The translations under genes and the position numbers were made by a program. From NCBI GenBank assembly GCA_900543815.1, contig UQST01000026.1:1-41111 (forward strand): DNA of 41,111 nucleotides, given 5' to 3'. Shown piece after piece: positions 15,835-23,514 of the stretch (position 1 is its first letter; the number at the start of each line of letters is the position of its first letter). Source of the stretch: an uncultured Prevotellaceae bacterium. GTDB lineage: Bacteria; Bacteroidota; Bacteroidia; Bacteroidales; Bacteroidaceae. Below the pieces are notes generated by a model that saw nothing but the letters and a program-made list of their open reading frames with translations, did not search any database and had not been told where the DNA came from.

Positions 15835-17832
15835 ATGAACGAGAAGGAAGAGATACTCAGTTTGAGGGATGAATTGCACAGGTACAACTATAACTATTAT
15901 GTGCTCAATGCACCGGTCATCTCCGACCAGGACTTCGATATGAAGATGCACCGCCTGCAGGACCTGGAGGCGTTGCATCCCGAGCTGGCCGACCCCAACA
16001 GCCCCACTCAGCGAGTGGGGTCGGACCTCAGCAACGACTTTCAGACGGTGGTGCACAAGCGTCCCATGCTCAGTCTGGCCAATACCTATAACCGCCAGGA
16101 GGTGGCGGAGTTCTACCAGCGGGTGAGTGAGGGGCTGCATGGCGAGCCTTTCGAAATTTGCTGCGAACTGAAGTTCGACGGTCTGAGCATCAGTCTGCAT
16201 TACGAAGAGGGTAGGCTGGTGCGTGCTGTGACACGTGGTGACGGCGTGCAGGGTGATGATGTGACACAGAATGTGCGCACCATCCGCAGCGTGCCTCTTG
16301 CCCTGCCCGCAGGCGCCGACTGGCCCGAGGAGTTCGAGATAAGGGGCGAGGTGCTCATGCCTTGGGCCTCATTCAACCGCCTCAATGCCGAAAGGGAGCG
16401 TGACGGTGAACCGCTCTTTGCCAATCCGCGTAATGCCGCCAGCGGCACTCTCAAGAGCAAGAACAGCAGCACCGTGGCACAGCGCGGGCTGGATGCCTAC
16501 CTCTATTACCTGCTTGGCGACGGCATCCCAGGCGACAGCCACTATGCCAATCTGCAGGCTGCCCGCAGCTGGGGATTCCAGATAAGCAAGCACATGAAGC
16601 TGGTCCGTTCGCTGCAGGACATCTATGACTACATCGACCATTGGGACACCGAGCGCAAGTTCCTGCCCGTGGCCACCGACGGCATAGTGCTCAAGGTCAA
16701 CTCCCTGGCGCAGCAGCGTAGTCTGGGCATGACGGCCAAGAGTCCCCGTTGGGCCATTGCCTACAAGTTCAAGGCCGAGCAGGAGGAGACCATACTGCGG
16801 CAGGTGGTGTTCCAGGTAGGGCGTACGGGAGCCGTGACGCCTGTGGCCAATATGGATCCCGTGCAACTGGCCGGAACTCAGGTGCGCCGTGCCACGCTGC
16901 ACAATGCCGATGTGATGGCCCAGCTGCATCTGCATGTGGGTGACCATGTGCTGGTGGAGAAGGGTGGAGAGATTATCCCCAAGATAGTAGATAACATCAC
17001 TCCCGACCGTCCTGGAGCCATCTCCTTCATCACGCGCTGCCCTGTGTGTGGCACTCCGCTGGTGCGCTACGAGGGCGAGGCTGCACATTATTGTCCCAAC
17101 GACAGCGGTTGTCCGCCATTGCTTCTGGGACGTGTGGAGCATTTCATCAGCCGCAAGGCGATGAACATCAATTCGCTGGGTCCCGAGACGGTGGATGCCT
17201 TCTACCAGCGCGGACTCATCTCCGATGCCTCTGACCTCTACCTCCTCACCGAGGAGCAACTGCTTACCATCGAGGGTGGAGGGCGTGAGATGGCACGACG
17301 CATCCTGCAGAGCATCGACGAGAGCCGTCAGGTGCCCTTCGAGCGGGTGCTCTTTGCCATAGGCATCAGGTTTGTGGGTGAGATAGCGGCCAAGTCTCTG
17401 GCACGCAACCTGGGCAGCATGCAGGCTGTGGCCAATGCGTCCCTCCAGGACTTGCTTGCCATCAACGGCATCGGCGAAGTGATAGCCCGCAGCGTCATCA
17501 CCTTCTTCCACGACGAGCGCAACCGTGCTTTCGTGGAGCGGCTTGGTGAGGCGGGACTGCAGATGCAGCTTTCCCAGGAGGAGCAAGAGGCGCACAGCGA
17601 TACGCTGGCGGGGCAGAGTGTGGTCATCAGTGGCGTGTTCCGCCACCACAGCCGTGACGAGTACAAGGCGCTCATCGAGCGGCATGGCGGGCGCAATGTG
17701 GGCAGCATCAGTGCCAAGACGTCCTTCATCCTGGCGGGCGAGAATATGGGTCCGGCCAAACTGGAAAAGGCTTCCAAGCTGGGCATCAGCATCGTCAGCG
17801 AGGATGAGTTCCTGGCCAGGATAGGGGAATGA
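15835..17832 (+). CDS. ligA: NAD-dependent DNA ligase
   Basis: LigA seals nicks using NAD+. In order the protein shows the Ia domain (ELHRYNYNYYVLNAPVISDQ), the adenylated lysine K113 in CELKFDGLSIS, nucleotidyltransferase motifs, the OB fold, a four-Cys zinc finger (CPVCGTPL...HYCPNDSGCP), helix-hairpin-helix repeats, and a C-terminal BRCT domain starting near SDTLAGQSVVISG. It is complete at 665 aa. ATG at 15835 is taken as the start; ATG at 15826 is nearly as good, and anything further upstream would cover the promoter. Confidence 0.96.
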   Translation: MNEKEEILSLRDELHRYNYNYYVLNAPVISDQDFDMKMHRLQDLEALHPELADPNSPTQRVGSDLSNDFQTVVHKRPMLSLANTYNRQEVAEFYQRVSEGLHGEPFEICCELKFDGLSISLHYEEGRLVRAVTRGDGVQGDDVTQNVRTIRSVPLALPAGADWPEEFEIRGEVLMPWASFNRLNAERERDGEPLFANPRNAASGTLKSKNSSTVAQRGLDAYLYYLLGDGIPGDSHYANLQAARSWGFQISKHMKLVRSLQDIYDYIDHWDTERKFLPVATDGIVLKVNSLAQQRSLGMTAKSPRWAIAYKFKAEQEETILRQVVFQVGRTGAVTPVANMDPVQLAGTQVRRATLHNADVMAQLHLHVGDHVLVEKGGEIIPKIVDNITPDRPGAISFITRCPVCGTPLVRYEGEAAHYCPNDSGCPPLLLGRVEHFISRKAMNINSLGPETVDAFYQRGLISDASDLYLLTEEQLLTIEGGGREMARRILQSIDESRQVPFERVLFAIGIRFVGEIAAKSLARNLGSMQAVANASLQDLLAINGIGEVIARSVITFFHDERNRAFVERLGEAGLQMQLSQEEQEAHSDTLAGQSVVISGVFRHHSRDEYKALIERHGGRNVGSISAKTSFILAGENMGPAKLEKASKLGISIVSEDEFLARIGE

Positions 17833-18140
17833 AGCCGCTTCGAGGTAATTAGGAATTAAGAATTTTGAATTAAGAAGTGGGCTTTTTGGTAGCTGCAAGT
17901 TCGGAATCTTGGACGGGGAAACTGGCTTCTTGACCTTAGTCATGGGTGAATGAGGGGTGGTCTGAGCCTCCTCGTTGTTCCCCTCAAGATTCTGCTTGGG
18001 AAAAGGCAGGGCGGTGCGATGGCTTATGCAGCGCCCTGCATTGGCCTGCGGAGCGCGCTGCGTAGATGTATGCAGCGTGCTGCGTTTTTCTGCTAGAGGG
18101 CGTGGATGTTTCTTATCAAGGACGTGTGGGACAGAAAACA
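17833..18140. other. Intergenic stretch after ligA
   Basis: There is no gene here. It starts with AT-rich sequence containing GAATTAAGAATT-type repeats (17847-17878), continues with loosely 21-23-bp-spaced TTGG cores (17886, 17909, 17930), and contains the clear 22-bp array at 18006-18093. Confidence 0.55.
18006..18093 (+). repeat. 22-bp-period array, GCAGCG family, copy 1
   Basis: Four units start at 18006, 18028, 18050 and 18072. Unit 1 reads GCAGGGCGGTGCGATGGC; the later units centre on GCAGC-GY-GCTGC-like dyads. The same four units in the same order recur at 27497-27584 and 34725-34812. Confidence 0.8.
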
Positions 18141-18180
18141 AGGAAGTGGGAACCGCCGCACTGGGCAGTTCCCACTTCCT
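18141..18180 (-). terminator. Hairpin terminator after the BRCT gene
   Basis: A perfect 13-bp inverted repeat (AGGAAGTGGGAAC, 18141-18153, with 18168-18180) is followed on the minus strand by TGTTTTCTG. It may also end ligA transcription. Confidence 0.75.
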
Positions 18181-18218
18181 CTGTTATGTGCTCGCCGCGT
18201 TGGGCGATGCCTTTTTCG

Positions 18219-18902
18219 TCACTTGCGAAGCCACTCCATCAGTTCGCGCTCGGTGGTCATCACGTAGCGGTACTGTTGTGCGCGGCTGGCGTTGTAGGTC
18301 TTCTCGATGGACTGTAGTACGCTGTCGGTCTCACCTGCACGCAGGTGCTCGAGTGTCTGCTCCGAGATGACCAGCACATCGGTGCTGTCGTCGATGTAGG
18401 GGTTGGCATATATCCCGCGGTCGCCCAGCAGTTGGTAGAGCTCCTCCTGGGGCGTTTCGGTGTCGGGCGCCACGAACAGCTCGTGGGTGTAGAGCGGGTT
18501 CATGCGTGCATCGTAATCTACTCGCGAACTCAGGTAGTGCTGTATGGTGAGGTGCAGGTGCTTCTCTATCTGCAGCGGTGTGCGGTACTCCTCCCACTGG
18601 CCCTGCATGATGGCATCCCAGTCCTGCTGGGTGAGCACACGCGGGTGATAGCCGTTGAAGGCCAGAGTGGCAAGGTAGTCAATCTGGTCCTGGGGCGCAC
18701 CTCGTCCCACCAGCACGTAGTGCACATTGCGGCTCACGCGTGTGGAAGGCTTGTAGTCGGCTCCTTGCTCACGCAACTTGCGCTGCATGACGGCATTGCT
18801 CTGCGTGAAGGAGCCCAACATGCACACCACCCGCCCCGACAGAGGAGAGCGGCTGTCCTGCATGTCATCGCCGAAGAGCATTCCCTGTGATACGCTTGTC
18901 AT
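18219..18902 (-). CDS. BRCT-domain protein, 227 aa
   Basis: Residues ~22-95 (LSGRVVCMLGSFTQSN, REQGADYKPSTRVSRNVHYVL, LVGRGAPQDQ, RVLTQQDWDAIM) have the pattern of a BRCT fold like that of DNA ligase and replication factor C. The rest is not recognised. I recall similar BRCT proteins annotated in Bacteroides. It may bind DNA ends or phosphoproteins, but no catalytic motif is visible. It lies 24 nt after the BACON-type lipoprotein gene, so they are likely co-transcribed, and faces ligA convergently. Confidence 0.72.
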   Translation of the reverse strand: MTSVSQGMLFGDDMQDSRSPLSGRVVCMLGSFTQSNAVMQRKLREQGADYKPSTRVSRNVHYVLVGRGAPQDQIDYLATLAFNGYHPRVLTQQDWDAIMQGQWEEYRTPLQIEKHLHLTIQHYLSSRVDYDARMNPLYTHELFVAPDTETPQEELYQLLGDRGIYANPYIDDSTDVLVISEQTLEHLRAGETDSVLQSIEKTYNASRAQQYRYVMTTERELMEWLRK

Positions 18903-18926
18903 CTCGGTAGGTGTGTGCAGGTGGGG

Positions 18927-19634
18927 TCAGTCCTTCTTCTCGGGTTTGCCGAACTGGCGTATTGTAATCTCGTTCTTCACCGTGCCGCTGGTCAGGATGG
19001 CCTTGGTCTCGCGGTCCTGTGTGCCGGGGTTCTGTGTCAGGCTCAGTCTGATGCTTTGCTTGCCGGCATTGCCTTGGGTCTTGCTGGCAGCCACCCACGC
19101 GTCGCCGCCCTCGTTCTTGATTTCCAGCTTCCAGTCCTTCTGGGCAATGAAGCAAATGGAGTCGGTGCTCACGTTGGCGCTGTCGGCTATGGTGAAGCTT
19201 ACCTTTGTGGGTACCCTGCTGTTGCCGTAGAATGACTCCACCTTATAGTCTGGGTGGGTGATGTTGATGAAGCCGTATTGGATGTAGGCAGCGGCCAGGG
19301 TGTAGTACGAATTGAGCTGGATGTGGCCGATGCGTGTGCTGTCGGTGGTGTTCTCATCGAACTGCACCCTGTTGGTATATGTGACGAGTGCCATCTCCTC
19401 CTTTATTGTACCTTGTGTTTTGCCCTGTATGTGAATCCAGTCATAGGGAGTGCTCAGGCTCCAGGCATCGGATGTGCTGAAGACGATAGAGTCGAGAGTC
19501 TGGTCGGCATAGAGGATGCCGGTGTAGGGGTAGTTGATTGATGTGGCGTGGAAGGAGTTGTCCTTGTTGCAGGACACCATGCCCAGCATAGTCCCGGCCA
19601 GCAGAAGGGCTGAGGCTGCAAACTTCTTGTTCAT
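18927..19634 (-). CDS. BACON-type surface lipoprotein, 235 aa
   Basis: A lipoprotein signal ends in GMVSC, with the lipidated Cys at 22. The mature part appears to hold two tandem immunoglobulin-like domains (about 33-125 and 130-232). The second ends with the BACON-like pattern WKLEIKNEGGDAWVAASK, LSLTQNPGTQDRETKAILTSG and EITIRQFG. BACON domains are common in Bacteroidetes surface lipoproteins and are thought to mediate binding or to act as spacers. A promoter with CTTG and TACCTTTG is upstream. It is followed by the BRCT gene. Confidence 0.8.
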   Translation of the reverse strand: MNKKFAASALLLAGTMLGMVSCNKDNSFHATSINYPYTGILYADQTLDSIVFSTSDAWSLSTPYDWIHIQGKTQGTIKEEMALVTYTNRVQFDENTTDSTRIGHIQLNSYYTLAAAYIQYGFINITHPDYKVESFYGNSRVPTKVSFTIADSANVSTDSICFIAQKDWKLEIKNEGGDAWVAASKTQGNAGKQSIRLSLTQNPGTQDRETKAILTSGTVKNEITIRQFGKPEKKD

Positions 19635-19664
19635 TTTTTTCTCTTTCTTTGATAATTAACAGGA

Positions 19665-19696
19665 CAAAGGTAGATATTTTGGTGAAGCTGTCCAAG
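19665..19696 (-). promoter_or_regulatory. Promoter of the lipoprotein-BRCT operon
   Basis: CTTG (19696-19693), a 20-nt spacer and TACCTTTG (19672-19665) lie 30 nt from the start codon. Confidence 0.65.
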
Positions 19697-19730
19697 TGTG
19701 CGCCCACATTCTTCATCCTTTTTAACATCA

Positions 19731-22700
19731 TCACTCTTCTTGTGCCGCAGAAAGGCCGTCGGGGCAGGACTGCACTTCGAAGTCTCCGCGGCAGAAGCGC
19801 TCGGTATCCACTTGCAGGAAAGCGCCCTGGGAGCGGGAGTATTGCATCAGTTGGCTGAAGGTGGTGTTGTGGGCCAGCAGTTGCGGGTTGCCCACCAGGG
19901 TGAGTTGGAGCCGTGCACGGGTCATGGCCACGTTGAGCTTGCGGTCTATCCACGCCCCTTCCTCTTTGAAGGTGTTGCTGCTGAGGAAGTTGAGCTGCCA
20001 GCGTTGCTGGATGGTGAAACCATATATGATGTAGTCCCTCTGGCTACCCTGGAATCGCTCCACAGTATCGATGCTGATATTGTGCAGCTCGCTGATGCCG
20101 TATTGGTCAATGGCATTGCGGATGGCCGAAATCTGGTTGCGGTAGGGCACGATAATGCCTATGCTCTGCTCGGTGTCGAAGTGGTCGCCGCAGAGCAGGT
20201 AGGCCTGGTAGGCGATGGAGGCTATCATGCGTGCTTCCACATCATTGGTCTTGGGCGATGCTATCTGTGTGGGACGCTCTGAGCATACGAATGCCAGGCG
20301 GTGGGTGGTGAGCATGCGGGCTATGCCGTGGGTGCTCGTGGTGGTCTGCAGGGGGGCTGTCTGGTGGGGCAGAGGCACGGTCTGCAGCTTGTGGGAGTAG
20401 AATGCCAGGCTGGGGAAGTCGGCTATCTGGCTGTGCATGCGGCCCTGGCGGGTGAGCATATACACGAAGCGCGGGTCGTAGCCGTCGGCTGTGCGGAAGC
20501 GCGAGAGCAGTCGCTCGAAGAGGGACAGACGACAGTCGGTGAGTCCGATGGTGCGCAGTCCCTCATCGGTCACGCTGGCTTCTTCCTCGGTCTGCTGCAC
20601 CACGGCGGGCAACTGCTTGTGGTCACCGATGAGCACCACCTTGCCTATCGAGGCCACTCCCTGGGTTTGCATGCTGAGCAGACCGATGATGTGTGGCTCC
20701 AGTATCTGCGAGGCTTCATCCACGATGGCCAGATGGAAGTGCTTGAGAGCGAACAGCCAGGGGCAGGCGTTCAGCGAGGCTGTGGTGCCGCAGAACACCC
20801 GGGTGTCCATCACCACCTGCCGCACCTGGTCGGCACGCCTGCATTCTGCCACCTTGCTGGCCAGCAGATGCTCGTGGTAAAGGGGCGAGCAGGAGAGTTC
20901 CGACCCGATGCGCAGGAAGTCGATGCCCTCTTCGAGCAATTTGCCACACATCTCATCCACGGCGCGGTTGGTATAGGACAGCAGCAGGATATCCGTCCCT
21001 TCCTCCTGCAGTTGCTCCTTCACCAGGTTGAGCATGCCGAAGGAGGTCTTTCCTGTGCCCGGCGGACCGATGATGAGAAAGAGTTCGCTTGCCTGTTTGG
21101 CACGCAGAGCCAGGGTGTTGAAGTTGCCATAGTCACCCTTGAGCACCTGGTTGGGGTCGGTCAGCGGCTCCCTTTGCGAGAGCAGCAGAGCACGCCGCTC
21201 GGGTGGTGCCGACAGGAATCGGTGCAGTCCGCAGCACAGAGTGTCGGACGATGAATCGAACAGATCATGCTCGATGGCCCAGCGTGTGTTGGCTCCTTTG
21301 GCAAACACCTTGGGGTCGGTCTGTCCGTTGCGCAGCACCAGCCTTATGCCTTCGGGGGTGATGTCGGCTATGCTGGCCCGGCACACCATCTGCGTGCAGG
21401 CACGCGGTTCGGTGTCTTTCTTATAAGGGTAGAGCAGCACGATATCGCCGCGACGGAAGTTTGTGGTGTCGGTCGAAGTCTGCTCGGGGAAGCATGCCAT
21501 GAGGCCGGTCACGGCTTGCCCGTCCTGCTCGAAGTCCTTGAGCAGCAGCCCTTCATAGATGCTTCCTGCCGCTCGCTTGTCCTCCAGAGAGGAGAGCCAT
21601 TTGGCTGCAAAGCCGGAGTCTTCCTTGGTCTTGCTGCCTACCTTGGACAGGAGTTTCTCCTTGGCGAGGAACTGCATGAAGCGTAGGTAGTAGGCGAGCT
21701 CCAGTGGAGAGGCTTGATGGATGGGCTGCAGCAGCCGTTCCAGTTCGGGTCGTGTATATACCATCCATAGTTTGCCGCTCACATGCTTGCGGTTGAGCCG
21801 CTCGGGGGTGAGTGATGCCAGGATGCTGAAACCCTCGTTGGCATAGTTGATTTCGCACCATGCCAGCAGGTTTCTCATGCGTATGGCACGCAGCATCAGC
21901 GAGGGCATTTGTCCCACGGAGACCAGTCCGCGGCCATAGCGGGAGTAGAGCAGGAGGATGTGCTTGAGGCTCTCGGAGTGCATCTGGAACTCATATACGA
22001 GCAGCGCACGATAGAGCAACAGCTGCACCAGGTGCTTCTCCTGAGGTTTGGGCACCAGAGGGTTGTAGTTGGGAGACGACTGTGGTATAAAGTCTCCCTT
22101 GCCGGACTTCTGCTCGATGATGACTGCTTCGCCCTTGTGGGTGTGCAGGAAGTCCAGTCGGCCCTGTATGCCCAGCACGTCGCTGAAGAATGTGGGCTCC
22201 AGGGTGACTCGCCGTGCGTCGTACCCCTCGATGCTCTCCTTCAGGTCGTGGCCTATCAGCTTCTTGATGTTGGCCTGCTGGGCGCGTGCGTTCTCATAGA
22301 AGGCCTGGGCCTGCTGGCGTGTTTGCAGACCTTCGCAAGCCAGCATCTCCAGCGCATGATGCTGGAAGAATTGCGTCATGCTGTCGGCAAAGGGAACTTC
22401 CCTGCCGTGTATCGTGTCGTCGAGAAACTGCCCTGTGAGGTTTCCCAGATGGATGTGCTCGCTGTTGGGCTGCGGCTTCAGACGGTTGACGAGGCTCACA
22501 AAGGGCGATTCGGCATAGGTCTCGAAGCAGGATGCCACCGTGGTCACATTCACCAGGTAATCAGGCTCGTAGATGATGAGCTCGGGCATGCACAGGTCGT
22601 CCTGGAAGCGTACACGTACCAGGTTGACCTGTGTGCCAGGGGTGAGTATCTGCTCCAGATAGCTCCAGTCACCCAGTCCGTTACGGGTCAGGAAGGTGTT

Positions 22701-23252
22701 GCGCTCGTCGTAGCACACCTTCAGCAGCTGTGCGTGTTGCTCCTCCTCGGCCTCGATGATGTGCTCATCCATGGTGCGTACAATGCAGCGGATGAGGCTC
22801 AGGTCATAGCCTTTCCAGCGGTCGGAGGGCGCTTTGCGGGGGAAGTGGGACTGCAGCTTGGGGGGAATAGCCGCACCGCTGATGAGGAACACCAGCGTAG
22901 TGGCAGCCTGCAGATGCTGTGGGAGGTCCTTGCGCAACTGGGTGGCCGAGGGTTCGTGCTCCGATCCCATTTCCCTGAGAGCCTTGCGCGTGAAGTGGAG
23001 CAGCGTGGTGTGCTCGGCTGTGATGCCGCGTTGCTTGATGATATAATCCAGTTTGGAGAACAGACCCGTGAAGGTGAGTGAGGCGTGGGATACGTATTGG
23101 TCGATGCTCTGACGGAACACCTCGCCTATGATGAGCATCCTCTGCCGCTCGCTGAGTCCTTCTGCCAGACTCTCTTCAAGCCGCCCGTAGAACTGCTCGG
23201 GCGGGCATTCTTCGTATGGGATGGCGTGCTGCCTCTCCTCTTCTTTCTCCAT
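19731..23252 (-). CDS. Dna2-like nuclease-helicase fusion, 1173 aa
   Basis: The middle of the N-terminal half carries a RecB/Cas4-type PD-(D/E)XK nuclease: GIQGRLDFLHTHKG (D367) and AVIIEQKSGKGDF (E380, K382). The C-terminal half is a superfamily 1B helicase. Walker A GPPGTGKTS is at 729-737, SYTNRAVDEM near 759, Walker B VDEASQI at 844-850, GDHKQLPAVV at 876-885, then SIDTVERFQGSQRDYIIY and LNVAMTRARLQL. This layout is that of Dna2. The CxxC-plus-Cys cluster that binds Fe-S in Dna2 and Cas4 after the nuclease motif is not present. A role in DNA end or flap processing is inferred. It is preceded by a 22-bp repeat array rather than an obvious promoter. Confidence 0.85.
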   Translation of the reverse strand: MEKEEERQHAIPYEECPPEQFYGRLEESLAEGLSERQRMLIIGEVFRQSIDQYVSHASLTFTGLFSKLDYIIKQRGITAEHTTLLHFTRKALREMGSEHEPSATQLRKDLPQHLQAATTLVFLISGAAIPPKLQSHFPRKAPSDRWKGYDLSLIRCIVRTMDEHIIEAEEEQHAQLLKVCYDERNTFLTRNGLGDWSYLEQILTPGTQVNLVRVRFQDDLCMPELIIYEPDYLVNVTTVASCFETYAESPFVSLVNRLKPQPNSEHIHLGNLTGQFLDDTIHGREVPFADSMTQFFQHHALEMLACEGLQTRQQAQAFYENARAQQANIKKLIGHDLKESIEGYDARRVTLEPTFFSDVLGIQGRLDFLHTHKGEAVIIEQKSGKGDFIPQSSPNYNPLVPKPQEKHLVQLLLYRALLVYEFQMHSESLKHILLLYSRYGRGLVSVGQMPSLMLRAIRMRNLLAWCEINYANEGFSILASLTPERLNRKHVSGKLWMVYTRPELERLLQPIHQASPLELAYYLRFMQFLAKEKLLSKVGSKTKEDSGFAAKWLSSLEDKRAAGSIYEGLLLKDFEQDGQAVTGLMACFPEQTSTDTTNFRRGDIVLLYPYKKDTEPRACTQMVCRASIADITPEGIRLVLRNGQTDPKVFAKGANTRWAIEHDLFDSSSDTLCCGLHRFLSAPPERRALLLSQREPLTDPNQVLKGDYGNFNTLALRAKQASELFLIIGPPGTGKTSFGMLNLVKEQLQEEGTDILLLSYTNRAVDEMCGKLLEEGIDFLRIGSELSCSPLYHEHLLASKVAECRRADQVRQVVMDTRVFCGTTASLNACPWLFALKHFHLAIVDEASQILEPHIIGLLSMQTQGVASIGKVVLIGDHKQLPAVVQQTEEEASVTDEGLRTIGLTDCRLSLFERLLSRFRTADGYDPRFVYMLTRQGRMHSQIADFPSLAFYSHKLQTVPLPHQTAPLQTTTSTHGIARMLTTHRLAFVCSERPTQIASPKTNDVEARMIASIAYQAYLLCGDHFDTEQSIGIIVPYRNQISAIRNAIDQYGISELHNISIDTVERFQGSQRDYIIYGFTIQQRWQLNFLSSNTFKEEGAWIDRKLNVAMTRARLQLTLVGNPQLLAHNTTFSQLMQYSRSQGAFLQVDTERFCRGDFEVQSCPDGLSAAQEE

Positions 23253-23286
23253 AATCAGATATTGTCAGTCGTTTGTCGTTTGTTGT

Positions 23287-23484
23287 CCAATGCGCCAAGT
23301 CCTTTGGCCCAATGCACCAAATTCTTCTGCCTAAACAGCTACTCTCTTTAATCAGGACAGTTGGGGAGTTTAACCCGAACAACTGGAGAGTTCAGACCGG
23401 ACAGTTGGAGATTTTAATCCGACCAACTGGAGAGTTCAGCCCAAACAGTCAAGTTCTTTCCCCCAAACGGCCTGCCTGTTCTGC
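23287..23484. repeat. 22-bp-period array, 9 units
   Basis: Nine contiguous units of exactly 22 bp start at 23287, 23309, 23331, 23353, 23375, 23397, 23419, 23441 and 23463 without indels. Most begin CC followed by RAACA-like sequence. Units 4-7 alternate between CAGTTGG and CAACTGG cores, which are reverse complements over CAGTTG/CAACTG, and end in GTTTAA or GTTCAG. The array fills the gap between lptD and the Dna2-like gene. Confidence 0.8.
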
Positions 23485-23514
23485 GCAGTGCTCTTCCCAA
23501 TGGTGCCTGGTGCA

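Noticed and set aside
16369..18141. 590-codon minus-strand frame opposite ligA
   Set aside because: It overlaps the ligA coding region and the repeat region; composition is that of an antisense shadow.
23287..23484. CRISPR array
   Set aside because: Units are 22 bp, contiguous and degenerate, with no alternation of constant repeats and unique 30-40-bp spacers, and no cas genes nearby.
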